Positions 22,286 through 33,230 of a DNA stretch of 64,000 nt are shown piece by piece. This DNA is from Theropithecus gelada. Lineage: Eukaryota > Chordata > Mammalia > Primates > Cercopithecidae. Both the position numbers and the translations under genes were made by a program. The stretch spans positions 23,948,802-24,012,801 of the forward strand of contig NC_037689.1 of the NCBI RefSeq assembly GCF_003255815.1. Direction: 5' to 3'. The notes beneath the pieces are model-generated. The model was given only the letters and a program-made list of their open reading frames with translations, searched no databases and had not been told where the DNA came from. How positions within the stretch are numbered: position 1 is the stretch's first letter; every line of letters starts with the position of its first letter.

Positions 22286-23094
22286 AAAGCTCCCACCTGT
22301 GGGAATGATCTTTTCAGATGAAACTGTTGCTACCTGTGTGTGTATCTGGCGTCTCTATCACCACCGTGGGACATCCATCCCTGCAAGGTATACCTCATTG
22401 CTACAGAGTAGCACTCTCTGCAGGAAAGTCCACATGTGCCCTGCCCCAGGCAACTGTGCTGTCCAGAGCTGGACACTGGGCACTCGCCAGGCAGTTAATG
22501 CAACGAGGCACTGAGTTTTTCTTTTCCCTTAATTATCACTCATTTAATTTTCACGCATCGCACGTGACCCCCGACCCCTGTTCCGGGCACCATCATCGGA
22601 GAAATTTTCTCGAGGCTCGGGTTTCTTCTTTCTTTGCTACAAACTCTCAGGGCTACTGACTAAGGTGAAAAAAAAACCCGCTGTTATATAATCCATTATA
22701 CAGTCAACGTATCTTTACCCGAACCAGAAAAATTCACAATTTTAACGGTGAATCGAGTCGGGAAACATATGTTTCTAGTTTTGAGACGAAATACATGACT
22801 GATAAAACCCTTCTGTAACATCGAAGGGAACCAGAGTGGATAGAGTTTTGCTATCGATCTCCAAGACGCACCCCACAGCTCCACGACTGACAGCGTGAGT
22901 GTGTCTATCACAGGAACCGCTGGGGGAAGGCAGGTACTTGTGTCAGATTGGAGCCGAATCACAAAGGAAGCAGCAATTCCAGGATCCCGCTGAGTATAAA
23001 AACCAAGAACAAGAGCAAACTTAAGCAGCGAAGCCCCACAGACCCCTGCAGCGTCCAGCATGTTGGAGTTTTAGGTTTGGAAGGGAGGGGTTGG
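22286..23094. other. Single-copy DNA, moderately CpG-containing
   Basis: About 800 bp. Open frames on both strands (22318-22659, 22696-23061) have no recognisable domain, and the upstream one begins near the minisatellite. No gene is claimed. Confidence 0.45.
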
Positions 23095-23391
23095 TATTTT
23101 TCTGTTTTCGAGACGGAGTTTTCCTCTTGTTGCCCAGGCTGGAGTGCAATGGCACAACCTTGCTCACTGCAAGCTCCGCCTCCCGGGTGCAAGCAGTTCT
23201 CCCGCCTCAGCCTCCTGAGTGGCTGGGATGACAGGCACCTGCCACCACGCCCGGCTAATTTTTGTATTTTTAGTACAGACGGGGTTTCTCCATGTTGGCC
23301 AGGCTGGTGTCGAATCCCTGACCTCAGGTGATCCGCCCGCCTCGGCCTCCCAAAGTGCTGGGATGACAGGTGCGAGCCACCGCGCCCGGCT
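23095..23391 (-). mobile_element. Alu SINE (CpG-rich)
   Basis: Antisense Alu with gggatgacagg in both monomers (about 23225 and 23360). Confidence 0.92.
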
Positions 23392-23455
23392 GGGGAGGAA
23401 TGGCGGGGAGGGTTAGTAGTTCTCGTGGCTCATAAACCGCGGCTTTCCTTTCCAT

Positions 23456-23792
23456 CTGTGTTAGTTCATTCTCACGCTGCTGACAGAGACATGCCCGAGA
23501 CTGGGTAATTGATAAAGAAAAAGGGGTTTTGTGGACTCACAGCGTCTCGTGGTTGGCGAAGGCCTCACAATCAGAACGGACGACAACAGCCATATCTCAC
23601 ATGGCGGCAGGCAAAAGCGCTCGTGCCCCGGAACTTCCTCTTATATCCGATCTCGTGAGACCACACTGACTATCGCGAGAACAGCATGCGGCTCACCGCT
23701 CCCATGATGCCATTTCCTCCGCCTGGCCCCGCCCGTCACAGGTGGGGATTCCATTACAATTGGAGGCGCGATCTGGGTGGGGACGCAGCCGG
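23456..23792 (-). mobile_element. MST/THE1-type MaLR LTR, CpG-rich
   Basis: Antisense LTR. It opens with ttagttcattctcacgctgc and gagactgggtaattgataaag, continues with cacatggcggcaggcaaaagc, and ends with atctgggtggggacgcagcc. These are hallmarks of the MST/THE1 group of ERVL-MaLR LTRs. Many CpGs are retained (gtctcgtggttggcgaagg, atcgcgagaa). Only an LTR is present. Confidence 0.85.
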
Positions 23793-24612
23793 CCCACCGT
23801 TACGGACATTGGTGCAAGTTTGCCAGAATCCTCACACCCTTGTCAAAGGAGGCCTTTCGGATCGCAGAGGGAAGCTAGGCCGTGTTCTGAAGCGAAGCTG
23901 GAATTTCAAAACCAGCTGTTCCACGAAAACACGTGCCCAGATAGTTCCTCTGGGGCCTCTGTTCTCCCCACGGCAGAATTAGGGGATCTCTAGACCCCCA
24001 GCTGTAATGCCTTTCCAAGCAGGAAGCCCTCTGCATCCCATGGAAACCACGGCTGCTCCAAAGAAGAGCTGAGGGGTTGCAGTGCCGCTGAACCCAGGCA
24101 CCCTGGAGTTCTTAATCAGCAGGTTGGAGAAAAGGGGAAGGGGTTGTATCTGGAGGTGAAGCTTTCAGGGCTGACCTGCTTCAAGGGCCTGTGATACTTC
24201 AAGGGCCCCTGCGTACCTGACACGGTGCGGACAGGTCGCAACCACATAGAGTTTGCAAGCCAACAGGAAACCTAGGCAGGCTTCCTGGAGGAGGCATCAT
24301 CTGGCCAGGAAATGGAGGTGGGATGTTGACAGCTGGAGATGGTGAGAAAGGAGCCCAGGAGGAGGGTTATCAAAAATAGGGCACACAGGTGAGAAAGTGC
24401 GGGAAGAAGCAGCCACAGGAAGGAAGAAAAATGGTCCATGAGACTGTGACGTAAAGTAAATTCCTGTAACATCTTAGCATAGCGAGTTTGACAAAGAGTC
24501 GTGCATGGAGTGAGGACAAAAAAGACCGCTGCACCTGCACACCTGCCCTCTACTCACCTCTCCAGCGCAGGCAATGGCCTGCCAACCCCGTGTGATTAGT
24601 ATTGTTCTAAAG
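23793..24612. other. Single-copy DNA, no gene seen
   Basis: About 820 bp of mixed composition. An 11-bp word (cttcaagggcc) repeats at about 24180-24210. No exon recognised. Confidence 0.45.
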
Positions 24613-24728
24613 AAATGGAGTCTCACTATGTTGCCCAGGCTGATCTCAAACTCCTGGGCTCATATGATCCTTCTGTCTCAGCCTCCAGAATCGCTGGGAC
24701 TACATGGGCATGCCACTGTGCCTGGCTG
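24613..24728 (-). mobile_element. Alu monomer (FLAM-like)
   Basis: A single antisense left monomer (tctcactatgttgcccagg to gtgcctggctga) without a second monomer. It may be a free left Alu monomer or an AluJ fragment. Confidence 0.75.
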
Positions 24729-24821
24729 ATTTGGATTCTTGACAGAAGAGTTGGCTCTCAAATACCAACATGTGGTTCTGTTTCAAAACCAACAAAGACT
24801 TCTCAAAACAGACCACAGCGA

Positions 24822-24951
24822 GGCCAGGCTCAGGGCTGTAATCCCAGCACTTTGGGAGGCCATGGTGGGAAAATCCCTTGAGCTCAGGAGTTCAAGACCA
24901 CCCGGGGCAACATAGTGAGACCCCATGCAAAAAATAAAAATAGCTGGGTGA
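24822..24951 (+). mobile_element. Alu left monomer (AluJ-like, duplicate copy 1)
   Basis: Old sense monomer starting ggccaggctcagggctg and interrupted at gctgggtg by the next Alu. Confidence 0.85.
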
Positions 24952-24953
24952 GC

Positions 24954-25260
24954 GGCTGGGCACAGTGACTCACGCCTGTAATCCCAGCACTCTGGGAGGC
25001 CGAGGCGGGCAGATCACCTGAGGTCGAGAGTTCGAGGCCAGCCTGACCAACATGCAGAAACCCTGTCTCTACTAAAAATACAAAAATTACCTGGGCATGT
25101 TGGTACATGCCTATAATCCCAGCTACTTGGCAGGCTGAGGCAGAAGAATTGCTGGAACCTGACAGGCAGAGGTTGCAGTGAGCCGAGATCATGCCATTGC
25201 ACTCCAGCCCGGGTGACAACAGTGAGACTCCATCTCAAAAAAAAAAAAAAAAACAAAAAA
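24954..25260 (+). mobile_element. Alu SINE (AluS-like)
   Basis: Full sense Alu with a long A tail, between the two copies of the duplicated segment. Confidence 0.92.
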
Positions 25261-25297
25261 TGAAAAACAAAGGCTTCTCAAGACAGACCACAGTGAG

Positions 25298-25580
25298 GCC
25301 AGGCTCAGGCCTATAATCCCAGCACTTTGGGAAGCCGTGGTGGAAGGATCCCTTGAGCCCTGGAGTTCAAGACCACCCAGGGCAACATAGTGAGACCCTG
25401 TCTCGATAAAAAATAAAAATAGCTGGGTGTTGGTGGCATGTATGTGGAGTCTCAGCTATTTGGGAGGCTGAGGTGGGAGGATTGCTTGAGTCCAAGAGGT
25501 AGAGGCTGCAGTGAGCCACCTAGTACCACTACACTCCAGCCTGGGCAACAGGGTGAGAACCAGACTCTTCAAAACACCGT
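25298..25580 (+). mobile_element. Alu SINE (AluJ-like, duplicate copy 2)
   Basis: Old sense Alu. Its left monomer matches 24822-24951 in detail, including ggccaggctcagg and gaccaccc(a/g)gggcaac. Confidence 0.9.
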
Positions 25581-26075
25581 AAATAAACAAAAATGAAAAT
25601 AAACCATCCTGCATTCTTCAGACAATGCTGTGAGTACATGGCAAGCTGGCCACCCTGTCCTAGAAGGCTGGAGCCCATCTCAAAGGGAATTTCTGGAGTA
25701 CAGAAAGCAGCCACAGCCGGTGGGAATACTCAGCAGGTGCATTCTCAGATCTCCAGCGGGTAATGATTGCACAGCACACAAAGAGCGAGCTTCCGTTAAT
25801 AAGTGAAAGTATGGTAGGCACACTGCGGCTGTGAAATGTGTTTCGTTCTCCGGTATCACAGACAGCATTGAGAAACTAAACCTTTTTCTTCTTGCAGAAA
25901 AGGCTGCGGTTCGTCATCCCTGTCTCCTCCCTTCCTCTTGCAGTTTCTATGTAGCTGGGCACGTGCCGTGTGGATTCCCGTTTTCTTCCTCCTAGGGGAA
26001 AATCCTCAGCCACAGTGTTGTTTTGGTTTCCTTGTGTGTTTGCTTCTTGCTTTGTTATGAGTCAGCAAGAGAATG
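25581..26075. other. Single-copy DNA, no gene seen
   Basis: No repeat family recognised. Short open frames only. Confidence 0.45.
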
Positions 26076-26412
26076 GCTCGGTGGGTGGGTGGGTAGGTTG
26101 GTTGGTTGGTTGGTTGGTTAGTTTGTTTTTGAGACAGAGTCTCACTCTGTCGCCAGGCTGGAGGGCAGTGGTGTGATCTCGGCTCACTGCAACCTAGGTT
26201 CAAGTGATTCTCCTGCGTCAGCCTCCCAAGTAGCTGGGACTGCAGGCACGTGCCCCCACACCTGGCTAATTTTTGAATTTTTAGTAGAGATGGGTTTTCA
26301 CCACGTTGGCCAGGCTGGTCTCGATCTCCTGACCTCGTGATCCACCTACCTCGGCCTCCCAAAGTGCTGGAATGACAGGCTGGAGCCACTGCGCCTGGCC
26401 GGCTCGGTGGGT
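26076..26412 (-). mobile_element. Alu SINE with (GGTT)n/(GGGT)n tail and target duplication
   Basis: The antisense Alu body is 26121-26400. The 12-bp word ggctcggtgggt occurs at 26076-26087 and 26401-26412, so the ggtt/gggt tract between (26088-26120) belongs to the insertion and is its evolved poly-A tail. The head carries the gatgacagg variant. Confidence 0.92.
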
Positions 26413-26971
26413 TTTAGCAGTGTCCTAGCATGACCCAGACATAAAATGTGCCTCTCTGTGATTTTTACTAACTCACCTGAAGTCACCAATGTTGTTGCCA
26501 TATTTTCATCAACACAGGAAGAAAAGGGGCAATTTTCCTAGGGGCTCTTGTTGCGGTAGAAGAGCGACTTCCCACTGCCTGCATTGCAGGTGCCTTGGAT
26601 TCGGGGGAAAGGTGACTTGGCGACTGCAAGGAAGTCTTTCTTCGCTAAATCTAAATTCTACAGGGTCACTGGGGCCAATTGCAGCACAGATCTGAGGCAC
26701 TGAAGATTGCAGGAGTGCATGCGTGCGTGTGCGCGCGTGTGTGTGTCTGTGTGCGCATGTATGTCTACATTTGTCATAAACGAAAATACAAAAGGGAAAT
26801 GTCAGAAAGCAACCAGCAAAGGAAGCCAGCATTATTGGCAACGCTGGTGTCTGTTATCCAGAGAGGATGGCATCGTCTTTCAGGTGGCCATGAAGAAAGG
26901 CTTCGAATGACATTCCCAGAACAAGCGCCTGGAGATCTCACATCCACTCTGATTCTGCCCCTAGCCTTGGG
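26413..26971. other. Single-copy DNA with GT/GC tract
   Basis: A purine-pyrimidine alternating tract at about 26716-26765 (tgcgtgtgcgcgcgtgtgtg) may adopt Z-DNA. No gene recognised. Confidence 0.5.
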
Positions 26972-27145
26972 TGTCGTGGGTTTAACTGGGACCTCACCAA
27001 GATGTATCCACCCGGAACCTAGGAATGAAAGCTCATTTGGATATCGGATCTTTGCAGATGTCATTGCCTAAGATGAGGTTGCATTAGAATAGTGTAAGCC
27101 ATTAATTGAATAACTGGTGTCCTTATAAGAAGAGGAACATTGGCA

Positions 27146-27436
27146 GCCGGGTACAGTGGCTCACGCCTGTCATCCCAGCACTTTGGGAGCCCGAGGCATC
27201 TGGATCTTGAGGTCAGGAGATCGAGACCATCCTGCCCAACATGGTGAAACCCCCTGTCTCTACCAAAAATACAAAAATTAGCCAGGCGTGGTGGTGCATG
27301 CCTGTAGTCCCAGCTACTCAGGAGGCTGAGGCAAGAGAATCACTTGAACCTGGGAGGCAGAGGTTGCGGTGAGCCGAGATCACACCACTGCACTCCAGCC
27401 TGGGCGACGAGCAAAAACTCCATCTCAAAAAAAAAG
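27146..27436 (+). mobile_element. Alu SINE
   Basis: Sense Alu with a perfect 17-bp target duplication, aagaagaggaacattgg, at 27127-27143 and 27443-27459. It carries cctgtcatcccagc in the left monomer. Confidence 0.95.
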
Positions 27437-27546
27437 AAGAAGAAGAAGAGGAACATTGGGACACAGAGACACAGAGATGGCCATCTCTGTATTGGCAGAG
27501 GTGGCAGTGACAAAGGCAGATACTGTATTGACTGACGCTTCTACAT

Positions 27547-28047
27547 CAGCCGTCCCCAGCCTTTCTGGCACAGGGACTAGTTTCATGGAAGACAATTTTT
27601 CCACACACAGAAAAAAACTGTCTTCATAGAAAGACAGGCACTGTGGGTATAGGGGGAAGGATCTGGGTATGATTTGGGTATATGACATTTATTGTGCACT
27701 TTATTTCTATTATGATAACATTAAATGAAATAACTCTACAACTCACTGTCATGTAGAATCAGTGGGAGCCCTGAGCTTGTTTTCCTGCAACCAGATGGTC
27801 CCATCCTGGGGATGACGGGAGACAGTGACAGATCATCAGGCATTAGATTCTCATAAGAAGCACGCAACCCAGATCCCTGGCATGCCCAGTTCCCAACAGG
27901 GTTCTCAGTCCTCTGAGAATCTGATGCCACCGCTGATCTGACGGGAGGCAGAGCTCAGGTGGTAATGCGTGCAATGGGAAGTGGCTGTAAACACCCATGA
28001 AGCTTTGCTCGGTACCAGTCCACAGCCAGGGGGGTTGGAGTCCTCTG
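27547..28047 (-). mobile_element. MER1-type hAT-Charlie DNA transposon
   Basis: 501 bp, near full length for MER1A. Terminal repeats are cagccgtccccagcc and ggggttggagtcctctg. The 8-bp duplication ttctaca(t/g) at 27539-27546 and 28048-28055 is the size expected for hAT elements. The body has gacaatttttccac, ttattgtgcactttatttc and gtagaatcagtgggagccct. Non-coding and fossil. Confidence 0.85.
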
Positions 28048-28202
28048 TTCTACAGGACAGGAAACAACCAGGATTGCTACCAAGCCAAGGAAGTCAGAAG
28101 AGACAGCAGGGGATCCTCCTCTAGAGCCTCCGCAAGGGGCACAGCCCTGCCTTCATATCCAAGGACAAAATGCATTTCATAATCGCAGTGTGCACAAAAT
28201 AC

Positions 28203-28503
28203 TTTTTCTTTTTTTTTTTTTTTTGAGACAGAGTCTTGCTCTGTCGCTAGGGTGGAGTGTGGTGGCATGATCTCAGCTCATTGCAACCTCCAGTTCCCGG
28301 GTTCAAGCGATTCTCCTGCCTTAGCCTCCAGAGTAGCTGGGATTACAGGTGCGTGCCACCAGGCCTGGCTAATTTTTGTATTTTTAGTAGAGATGGGGTT
28401 TCACCATGTTGGCCAGGATGGTCTCAATCTCTTGACCTCGTGATCCACCCGCCTCGGCCTCCCAAAGTGCTGGGATTACAGGCGTGAGCCACCAGGCCCG
28501 GCC
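28203..28503 (-). mobile_element. Alu SINE
   Basis: Antisense Alu with a long T tail and a 14-bp target duplication, tgcaca(a/c)aatactt, at 28191-28204 and 28507-28520. Confidence 0.94.
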
Positions 28504-29102
28504 GCATGCACACAATACTTTAACTTATTAAATGCTTATTCTTTGAGTCTGGTGCAAGAGTGACCTGCTGGAGATTTGGGAATGTACTTAGTGACTGGAA
28601 GGCTGTATTTCCACCTGGATGTGTTGGCTTTCTGCACTCCAGGAATCTCCTTTGACACGAGCTCCATCCTTGGATGACCAGGTAGTCAGCCTGCCTTGGC
28701 TGTGGACTTCCGGTGTCCAGAGCTGTCAGAGATTTGACTTCTGTTGCCTTCAGCCAGCGGGTTTATAAAATTGTGTTGCAGCAGCTCCAAGAAGCTAAAA
28801 TATTGAGCCTCGCCTATTATAATGGACCCTTGAACAACACGGGCTTGAACTGAATGGTCGTCCACTTATATGTGGATTTTCTTCTGCCTCCATCACCCGA
28901 GACACCCCCTCCTCTTCCTCCTCCTCCTCAGCCTCCTCAACGTCAAGTCGACAAGGATGAAGACCTTCTCATAAGCCAGTTCTGCTTGATGAACAGTAAA
29001 GATATTTTCTCATCCTTACGATTTTCTTAAGAAAAATCATAGCTTACTTGATTGTAAGAATATAATATATAATATACACTATATATTTTTTCTCTTCTTT
29101 AC

Positions 29103-29398
29103 TTTTTTTTTTTTTTTTTTGAGACAGAGTTTTGCTCTTGTCATCCAGGCTGGAGTGCAGTGGCGTGATCTCAGCTCACCGCAACCTCCACCTCCCAGGT
29201 TCAAGTGATTCTCCTACCTCAGCCTCCCGAGTAGCTGGGATTACACGTATGCATCACCACGCCCGGCTAATTTTTTGTAATTTTAGTAGAGACGGGGTAT
29301 CTACTGAGGCTGGTCACGAACTCCCAACCTCAGGTGATCCGCCTGCCTCGGCCTCCCAAAGTGTTTAGGATTACAGACGTGAGCCACCGCACCTGGCC
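29103..29398 (-). mobile_element. Alu SINE
   Basis: Antisense Alu inside the Tigger element. The interrupted host sequence resumes with gcttactttattgtaagaat. Confidence 0.93.
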
Positions 29399-29460
29399 TC
29401 TGGCTTACTTTATTGTAAGAATATTACCATATCATTTGTGTCTGGTGCAATAATTCCCTG

Positions 29461-29523
29461 CCTCATGATCTGTCACTGTCTCCTCTCCCATTACCCCCAG
29501 ATGGGACCATCCAGTGGCAGGAA
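29461..29523 (+). mobile_element. MER1 fragment
   Basis: Matches part of MER1 (catgatctgtcactgtctcc, then cccagatgggacca) in the opposite orientation to the copy at 27547. It replaces an internal part of the Tigger element. Confidence 0.65.
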
Positions 29524-29629
29524 GGGCTTCCAGCCAACAGCAAGCTATTAGTTAAGTTTTGGAGGAGTGAAGAGTTACACAAGGGTCTTCACGTGCCCCT
29601 AACCCTCACGTGGCTTCAGAGTCCACTGT

Positions 29630-30438
29630 AAAGGAATGTGTGGCAGGCAAAGAAAGAAGAAAATGAAGAAAAGAGGGACAGGAATACCTGACACCACCAC
29701 CAGACCATCTATCACCAAGGCCATTAATTCTTCCTTCTACGTGGTAAGCCTGCAAAGTCCCCGTCCTTGAGAACTGTGCCAATGATATCTGACTCCCAGT
29801 ACACGGATGACGACTAATTAGTCCTCCATGGCAAACAAATGAAGGGTTAATTAATCTGAGACTGCCGGAGTTATCTGTGAATGAGGATAGCCCAGCGACT
29901 CGCCAGTCATCTTAAACAGGTCAACGGATGATCAGTCACAACTGAAATTCCACCGTAAACGACGTGTCCACTCAACTGGAATGGATTTCTAGGGATAAAT
30001 GAGCCGTCTGTGGGCTGGAAGTGGAGGGGTTTCGTTTTTAGTTTATTTTTATTTTTTTGATGCTGCTGTGTCTTAAAATGGGCTTTGATTTTTTTTGTGT
30101 TATTCTGTCCAGGAGAGGTCCTGAAGGACCCTGTAGGTGCGAGGGCGTCTAAAACACATTAAGGCCAGATTCCGACAGAAAGCTCTTTTGCCAAAACAAA
30201 AATGATGTGTGGTGGCATCACAGGCTTCCTTGAATCCACTGGGGCGCCGTTGTAATGGCAACGCTAATGAACACAGAGGGATATTTGCAGGAGAAAAGCA
30301 ATTACAACAATTATGGGGGTAATTAACTGGCTCAACACACCCGTCATCACATCTAGCAGGACTGCCAGAATCTGAGACTCAAAAGACCCAAGGTTTTTCT
30401 TTTCTGTTGATTCCAAAATCCTGGATGGATTTCCTGCT
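29630..30438. other. Single-copy block rich in TAATTA motifs (candidate noncoding regulatory DNA)
   Basis: About 800 bp without recognised repeats in a repeat-dense region. It contains ctaattag at about 29814, ttaattaa at about 29856, and caattacaacaattatg plus gtaattaac at about 30300-30325. These are homeodomain core sites. No open frame or splice pattern suggests an exon. The regulatory reading is inference. Confidence 0.3.
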
Positions 30439-30453
30439 AAAAGATTGCATTGG

Positions 30454-30687
30454 TCAGGAGATCGAGACCATCCTGGCTAACACGGTGAAACCCCGTCTCT
30501 ACTAAAAATACAAAAAAATTAGCCCAGCCTGGTGGCGGCGCCTGTAGTCCCAGCTACTCGGGAGGCTGAGGCAGGAGAATGGCGTGAGCCTGGGAGGCGG
30601 AGCTTGCAGTGAGCCAAGATTGTGCCACTGCACTCCAGCCTGGGCGACAGAGCGAGACTCCGTCTCAAAAAAAAAAAAAAAAAAAAG
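30454..30687 (+). mobile_element. 5'-truncated AluY
   Basis: Begins at the tcaggagatcgagacc position and ends in a pure A tail. The target duplication aaagattgcattgg occurs before it (about 30440-30453) and after it (about 30684-30697). Truncated at the 5' end but otherwise young. Confidence 0.92.
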
Positions 30688-30695
30688 ATTGCATT

Positions 30696-31007
30696 GGCCG
30701 GGCCCATTCGCTCACGCCTGTAAACCCAGCACTTTGGGAGGCCAAGGTGAGCAAATCATGAGGTCAGGAGTTCAAGACCAGCCTGGCCAACATCGTGAAA
30801 CCCTATCTCTACTAAAAATACAAAACTTAGCTGTGCATGGTGGCAAGTCCCCGTAATCCCAGTTACTTGGGAGGCTGAGGTAGGAGAACTGCTTGAACCA
30901 GGACCCGGGAGGCGGAGGTTGCCGTGGGCTGAGATTGTGCCACTGCACTCCAGCCTGGGCTACAGAGCAAGACTCCGTCTCAAAAACAAAAGCAAAAACA
31001 AAAAAAC
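30696..31007 (+). mobile_element. Alu SINE with 6-bp insertion
   Basis: Sense Alu immediately after the AluY. Its second monomer reads cttgaaccaggacccggga: a 6-bp insertion (aggacc) relative to the consensus, also present in the Alu at 62239. Confidence 0.9.
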
Positions 31008-31177
31008 TGCATTTCAGGATGAGATGTCTTAAAAAAAAAAAAGAAGTAGCTGTATTCTCTTATGGAACTATAGAACGTCAGACACGTGTGATAAGGAAGC
31101 AGTGTGTTGAAGGAATACAGGGGAAATGGTCTCCGCAGGTCCCACTGAGTCTAGCAGGGATGGGTCAGGCAAGATGT

Positions 31178-31360
31178 CTACTGTAATTCCCAGTGTTGGG
31201 GGATGGACCTGGTGGGAGATGATTGGATCACGGGGGCGCATTTCCCCCTTGCTGTTCTCATGATAATGAGTGAGTTCTCACGAGGTCTGAGGGTTTAAAC
31301 GTGTGTGGCATTCCCTCCTTGCTCTCTCTTCGTCCATCACCGCCAGGCATTCATTCCGCG
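31178..31360 (+). mobile_element. MST/THE1-type LTR fragment
   Basis: Sense MaLR LTR words: tgggagatgattggatcac, gggggcgcatttcccc, tgctgttctcatgataatg. 3' end missing or diverged. Confidence 0.72.
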
Positions 31361-31391
31361 CATGTAAACTCAAAGACTCAAGGTCGCCGTG

Positions 31392-32086
31392 TGCTGTGGT
31401 TTCAATGTCTGTGTCCTCTCAAAATCCCCATTTTTTTGTTATTGTTTTGTTTTGCTTATGTTTTATTGTTTTGTTTTGTTTTTTGAGATGGAGTCTCACG
31501 GTGTCACCAGGCTGGAGTGCAGTGGTATGATCTCGGCTCACTGCAACCTCTGCCTCCCAGATTCAAGCGATTCTCCTGCCTCAGCCTCCCAAGTAGCTGG
31601 GATTACAGGTGTGCACCACCAGGCCCAGCTAATTTTTATATTTTTAGTAGAGACGGGGTTTGACCATGTTGGCCAGGATGGTCTCGAACTACTGACCTCA
31701 GGTGATCCACCTGCCTCAGCCTCCTAAAGTGCTGGGATTACAGGCATGAGCCACCACGCCTGGCCCCAGATCCCTGTCTTGAGACACAGTCTGCAAGGTG
31801 ATCGTGTTAGGAAATGGAGCCTTTAAGAGGTGATGAGGGTGGAGCCTCAGGAATGGGATGAGTGTCCTTCTAAAAGGGACCCCGAGAGCTCCCTCGACCC
31901 TTCTACCATGTGAGGACACAGTGAGAAGGCACCGTCTGTGAACCAGGAAGCAGGTCCTCACCAGACACTGAATCTGGCATGCTTTGATCTCAGATTTCTA
32001 GCTTCCAGAAGTGTGAGCCATAAATCTCTTCTGTTTATCAGTTAGGTAGTGTGAAGTATTATATTACGGCAGCCCAAACGGATGAG
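31392..32086 (+). mobile_element. MLT1/MST-type MaLR LTR interrupted by an Alu
   Basis: Begins tgctgtggtttcaatgtctg. After the Alu (31431-31765) it continues gcctttaagaggtgatgagg, agctccctcgacccttctacc, ccataaatctcttctg and ends near cggcagcccaaacggatgag. Only an LTR; no internal viral gene. Confidence 0.8.
31431..31765 (-). mobile_element. Alu SINE with long T-rich tail
   Basis: Antisense Alu inside the LTR. The tail (about 31431-31482) is a ttttg-type repeat. Confidence 0.92.
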
Positions 32087-32157
32087 GACGCCATGTTTAG
32101 AGCTTCTAAAATTCACGTGGGCAGCGGATAAAGGATGAGTATAAAAGATGAAGAAGC

Positions 32158-32447
32158 GGCCGGGCATGGTGGCTGACGCCTGTAATCCCAACATTCTGGG
32201 AGGTCGAGGCGGGCGGATCACCTGAGGTCGGGAGTTCGAGAACAGCCTGAACAACGTGGAGAAACCCCATCTGTATTAAAAATACAAAATTATCCGGGCG
32301 TGGTGGTGCACGCCTGTAATCCCAGCTACTCGGAAGGCTGAGGCAGGAGAATCACTTGAACCTGGGAGGCAGAGGTTGTGGTGAACCGAGATCACACCAT
32401 TGCATTGCAGCCTGGGCAACAAGAAGGAAACTCTGTCTCAAAAAAAT
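32158..32447 (+). mobile_element. Alu SINE
   Basis: Full sense Alu just after the LTR. Confidence 0.93.
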
Positions 32448-33220
32448 AAGGAGGCAAAAGAGCCAGAAGCAAAATGGGCATGAGCCTAATTCCCCTGGGG
32501 GCACTGTGAGTTCCCTACGAGCGACAGGTAGAGTGACTAAAAGCACGTTTGTAACAACAGCAGCAGGCCGTAGCATCACCGTTCTCAGGAAGAAGCCGCA
32601 ACCGAAAAAAAAAAAGCCAGTAACACACATGAGGTGACAAGGATTCTCCTGAAAATTTCCAGCCTGACAGGTGCATGATTATTTTAAAAGCAGAGCCTAG
32701 ATGTGCAAATCTGCCGGAGGGGTAACATGAAACTAAAGCGTGGCATTGTTTGCAAGCTATGTGGCTTCGTGGGAGAGTCTGCTCTATGGGGTGCCGTGGC
32801 TTTCATGGCTGACAGCATCGCTTCTCCTGCATAGTGCATGGACAAGGAGATACGTGAAGAGGTCCTGTGGGCCTGCCTAGACTCATCTGGCTTAATGAAA
32901 ATATTCAGAAATGCAATACCTACTCTCTGGAGCAGTATTCTATTCCCTCTTTCTGGGCTCCCACAAGCACAGTCTTTGCTTGGCTGGGCAAAGGGAGCTG
33001 ACAGCAGGATCCCTGAGTCTTCGGATGTTAGGGCTGTTGTTAGCTATGGAAGGAGGGCAGAGTTGAGGGTGTCAGACCTGGCCAACCTACCCACCCAGAA
33101 GGAGGAGGTGCAACCAACAGAGACTTGGGAGGAAGGACACTGAACAGTCCACAGACAGTCAAGTAGAGCAAGATTGTTTCAGGAAAAAAAGGGGTTGGCT
33201 CTTTCACAACATCTGTGAAC
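32448..33220. other. Single-copy DNA, no gene seen
   Basis: A short A-run lies at about 32605. The open frame 32838-33143 has no family features and no supporting splice context. Confidence 0.45.
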
Positions 33221-33230
33221 AGCAATCATT

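Larger units (their letters stand above)
24786..25434 (+). repeat. Duplicated 165-bp segment flanking an Alu
   Basis: The segment tctcaaaacagaccacag through an old Alu left monomer (ending aaaatagctgggtg) occurs at 24786-24951 and again at 25264-25434, offset about 475. A younger Alu lies between the copies. A target-site duplication would be far shorter, so this is a tandem duplication. Confidence 0.9.
26972..28805 (+). mobile_element. MLT1-type MaLR LTR with nested MER1 and Alus
   Basis: MLT1 words appear in order: ggaacctaggaatg, ggatctttgcagatgt, ggtgtccttataagaagagg, agccaaggaagtc, tctagagcctccgcaaggg and, after another Alu, ttataaaattgtgttgcagcag. Insertions: Alu 27146-27436, MER1 27547-28047, Alu 28203-28503. 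The nesting order matches family ages (MLT1 oldest, Alu youngest). Confidence 0.75.
28823..29629 (+). mobile_element. Tigger-type DNA transposon with nested Alu and MER1 piece
   Basis: Left end acccttgaacaacacggg, internal cctcctcttcctcctcctcc, gattttcttaagaaaaatc and gcttacttgattgtaagaat, right end ...cttcagagtccactgta. It fits the MER28/Tigger2 group by memory. Alu 29103-29398 and a short MER1 segment interrupt it. No transposase frame. Confidence 0.68.
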
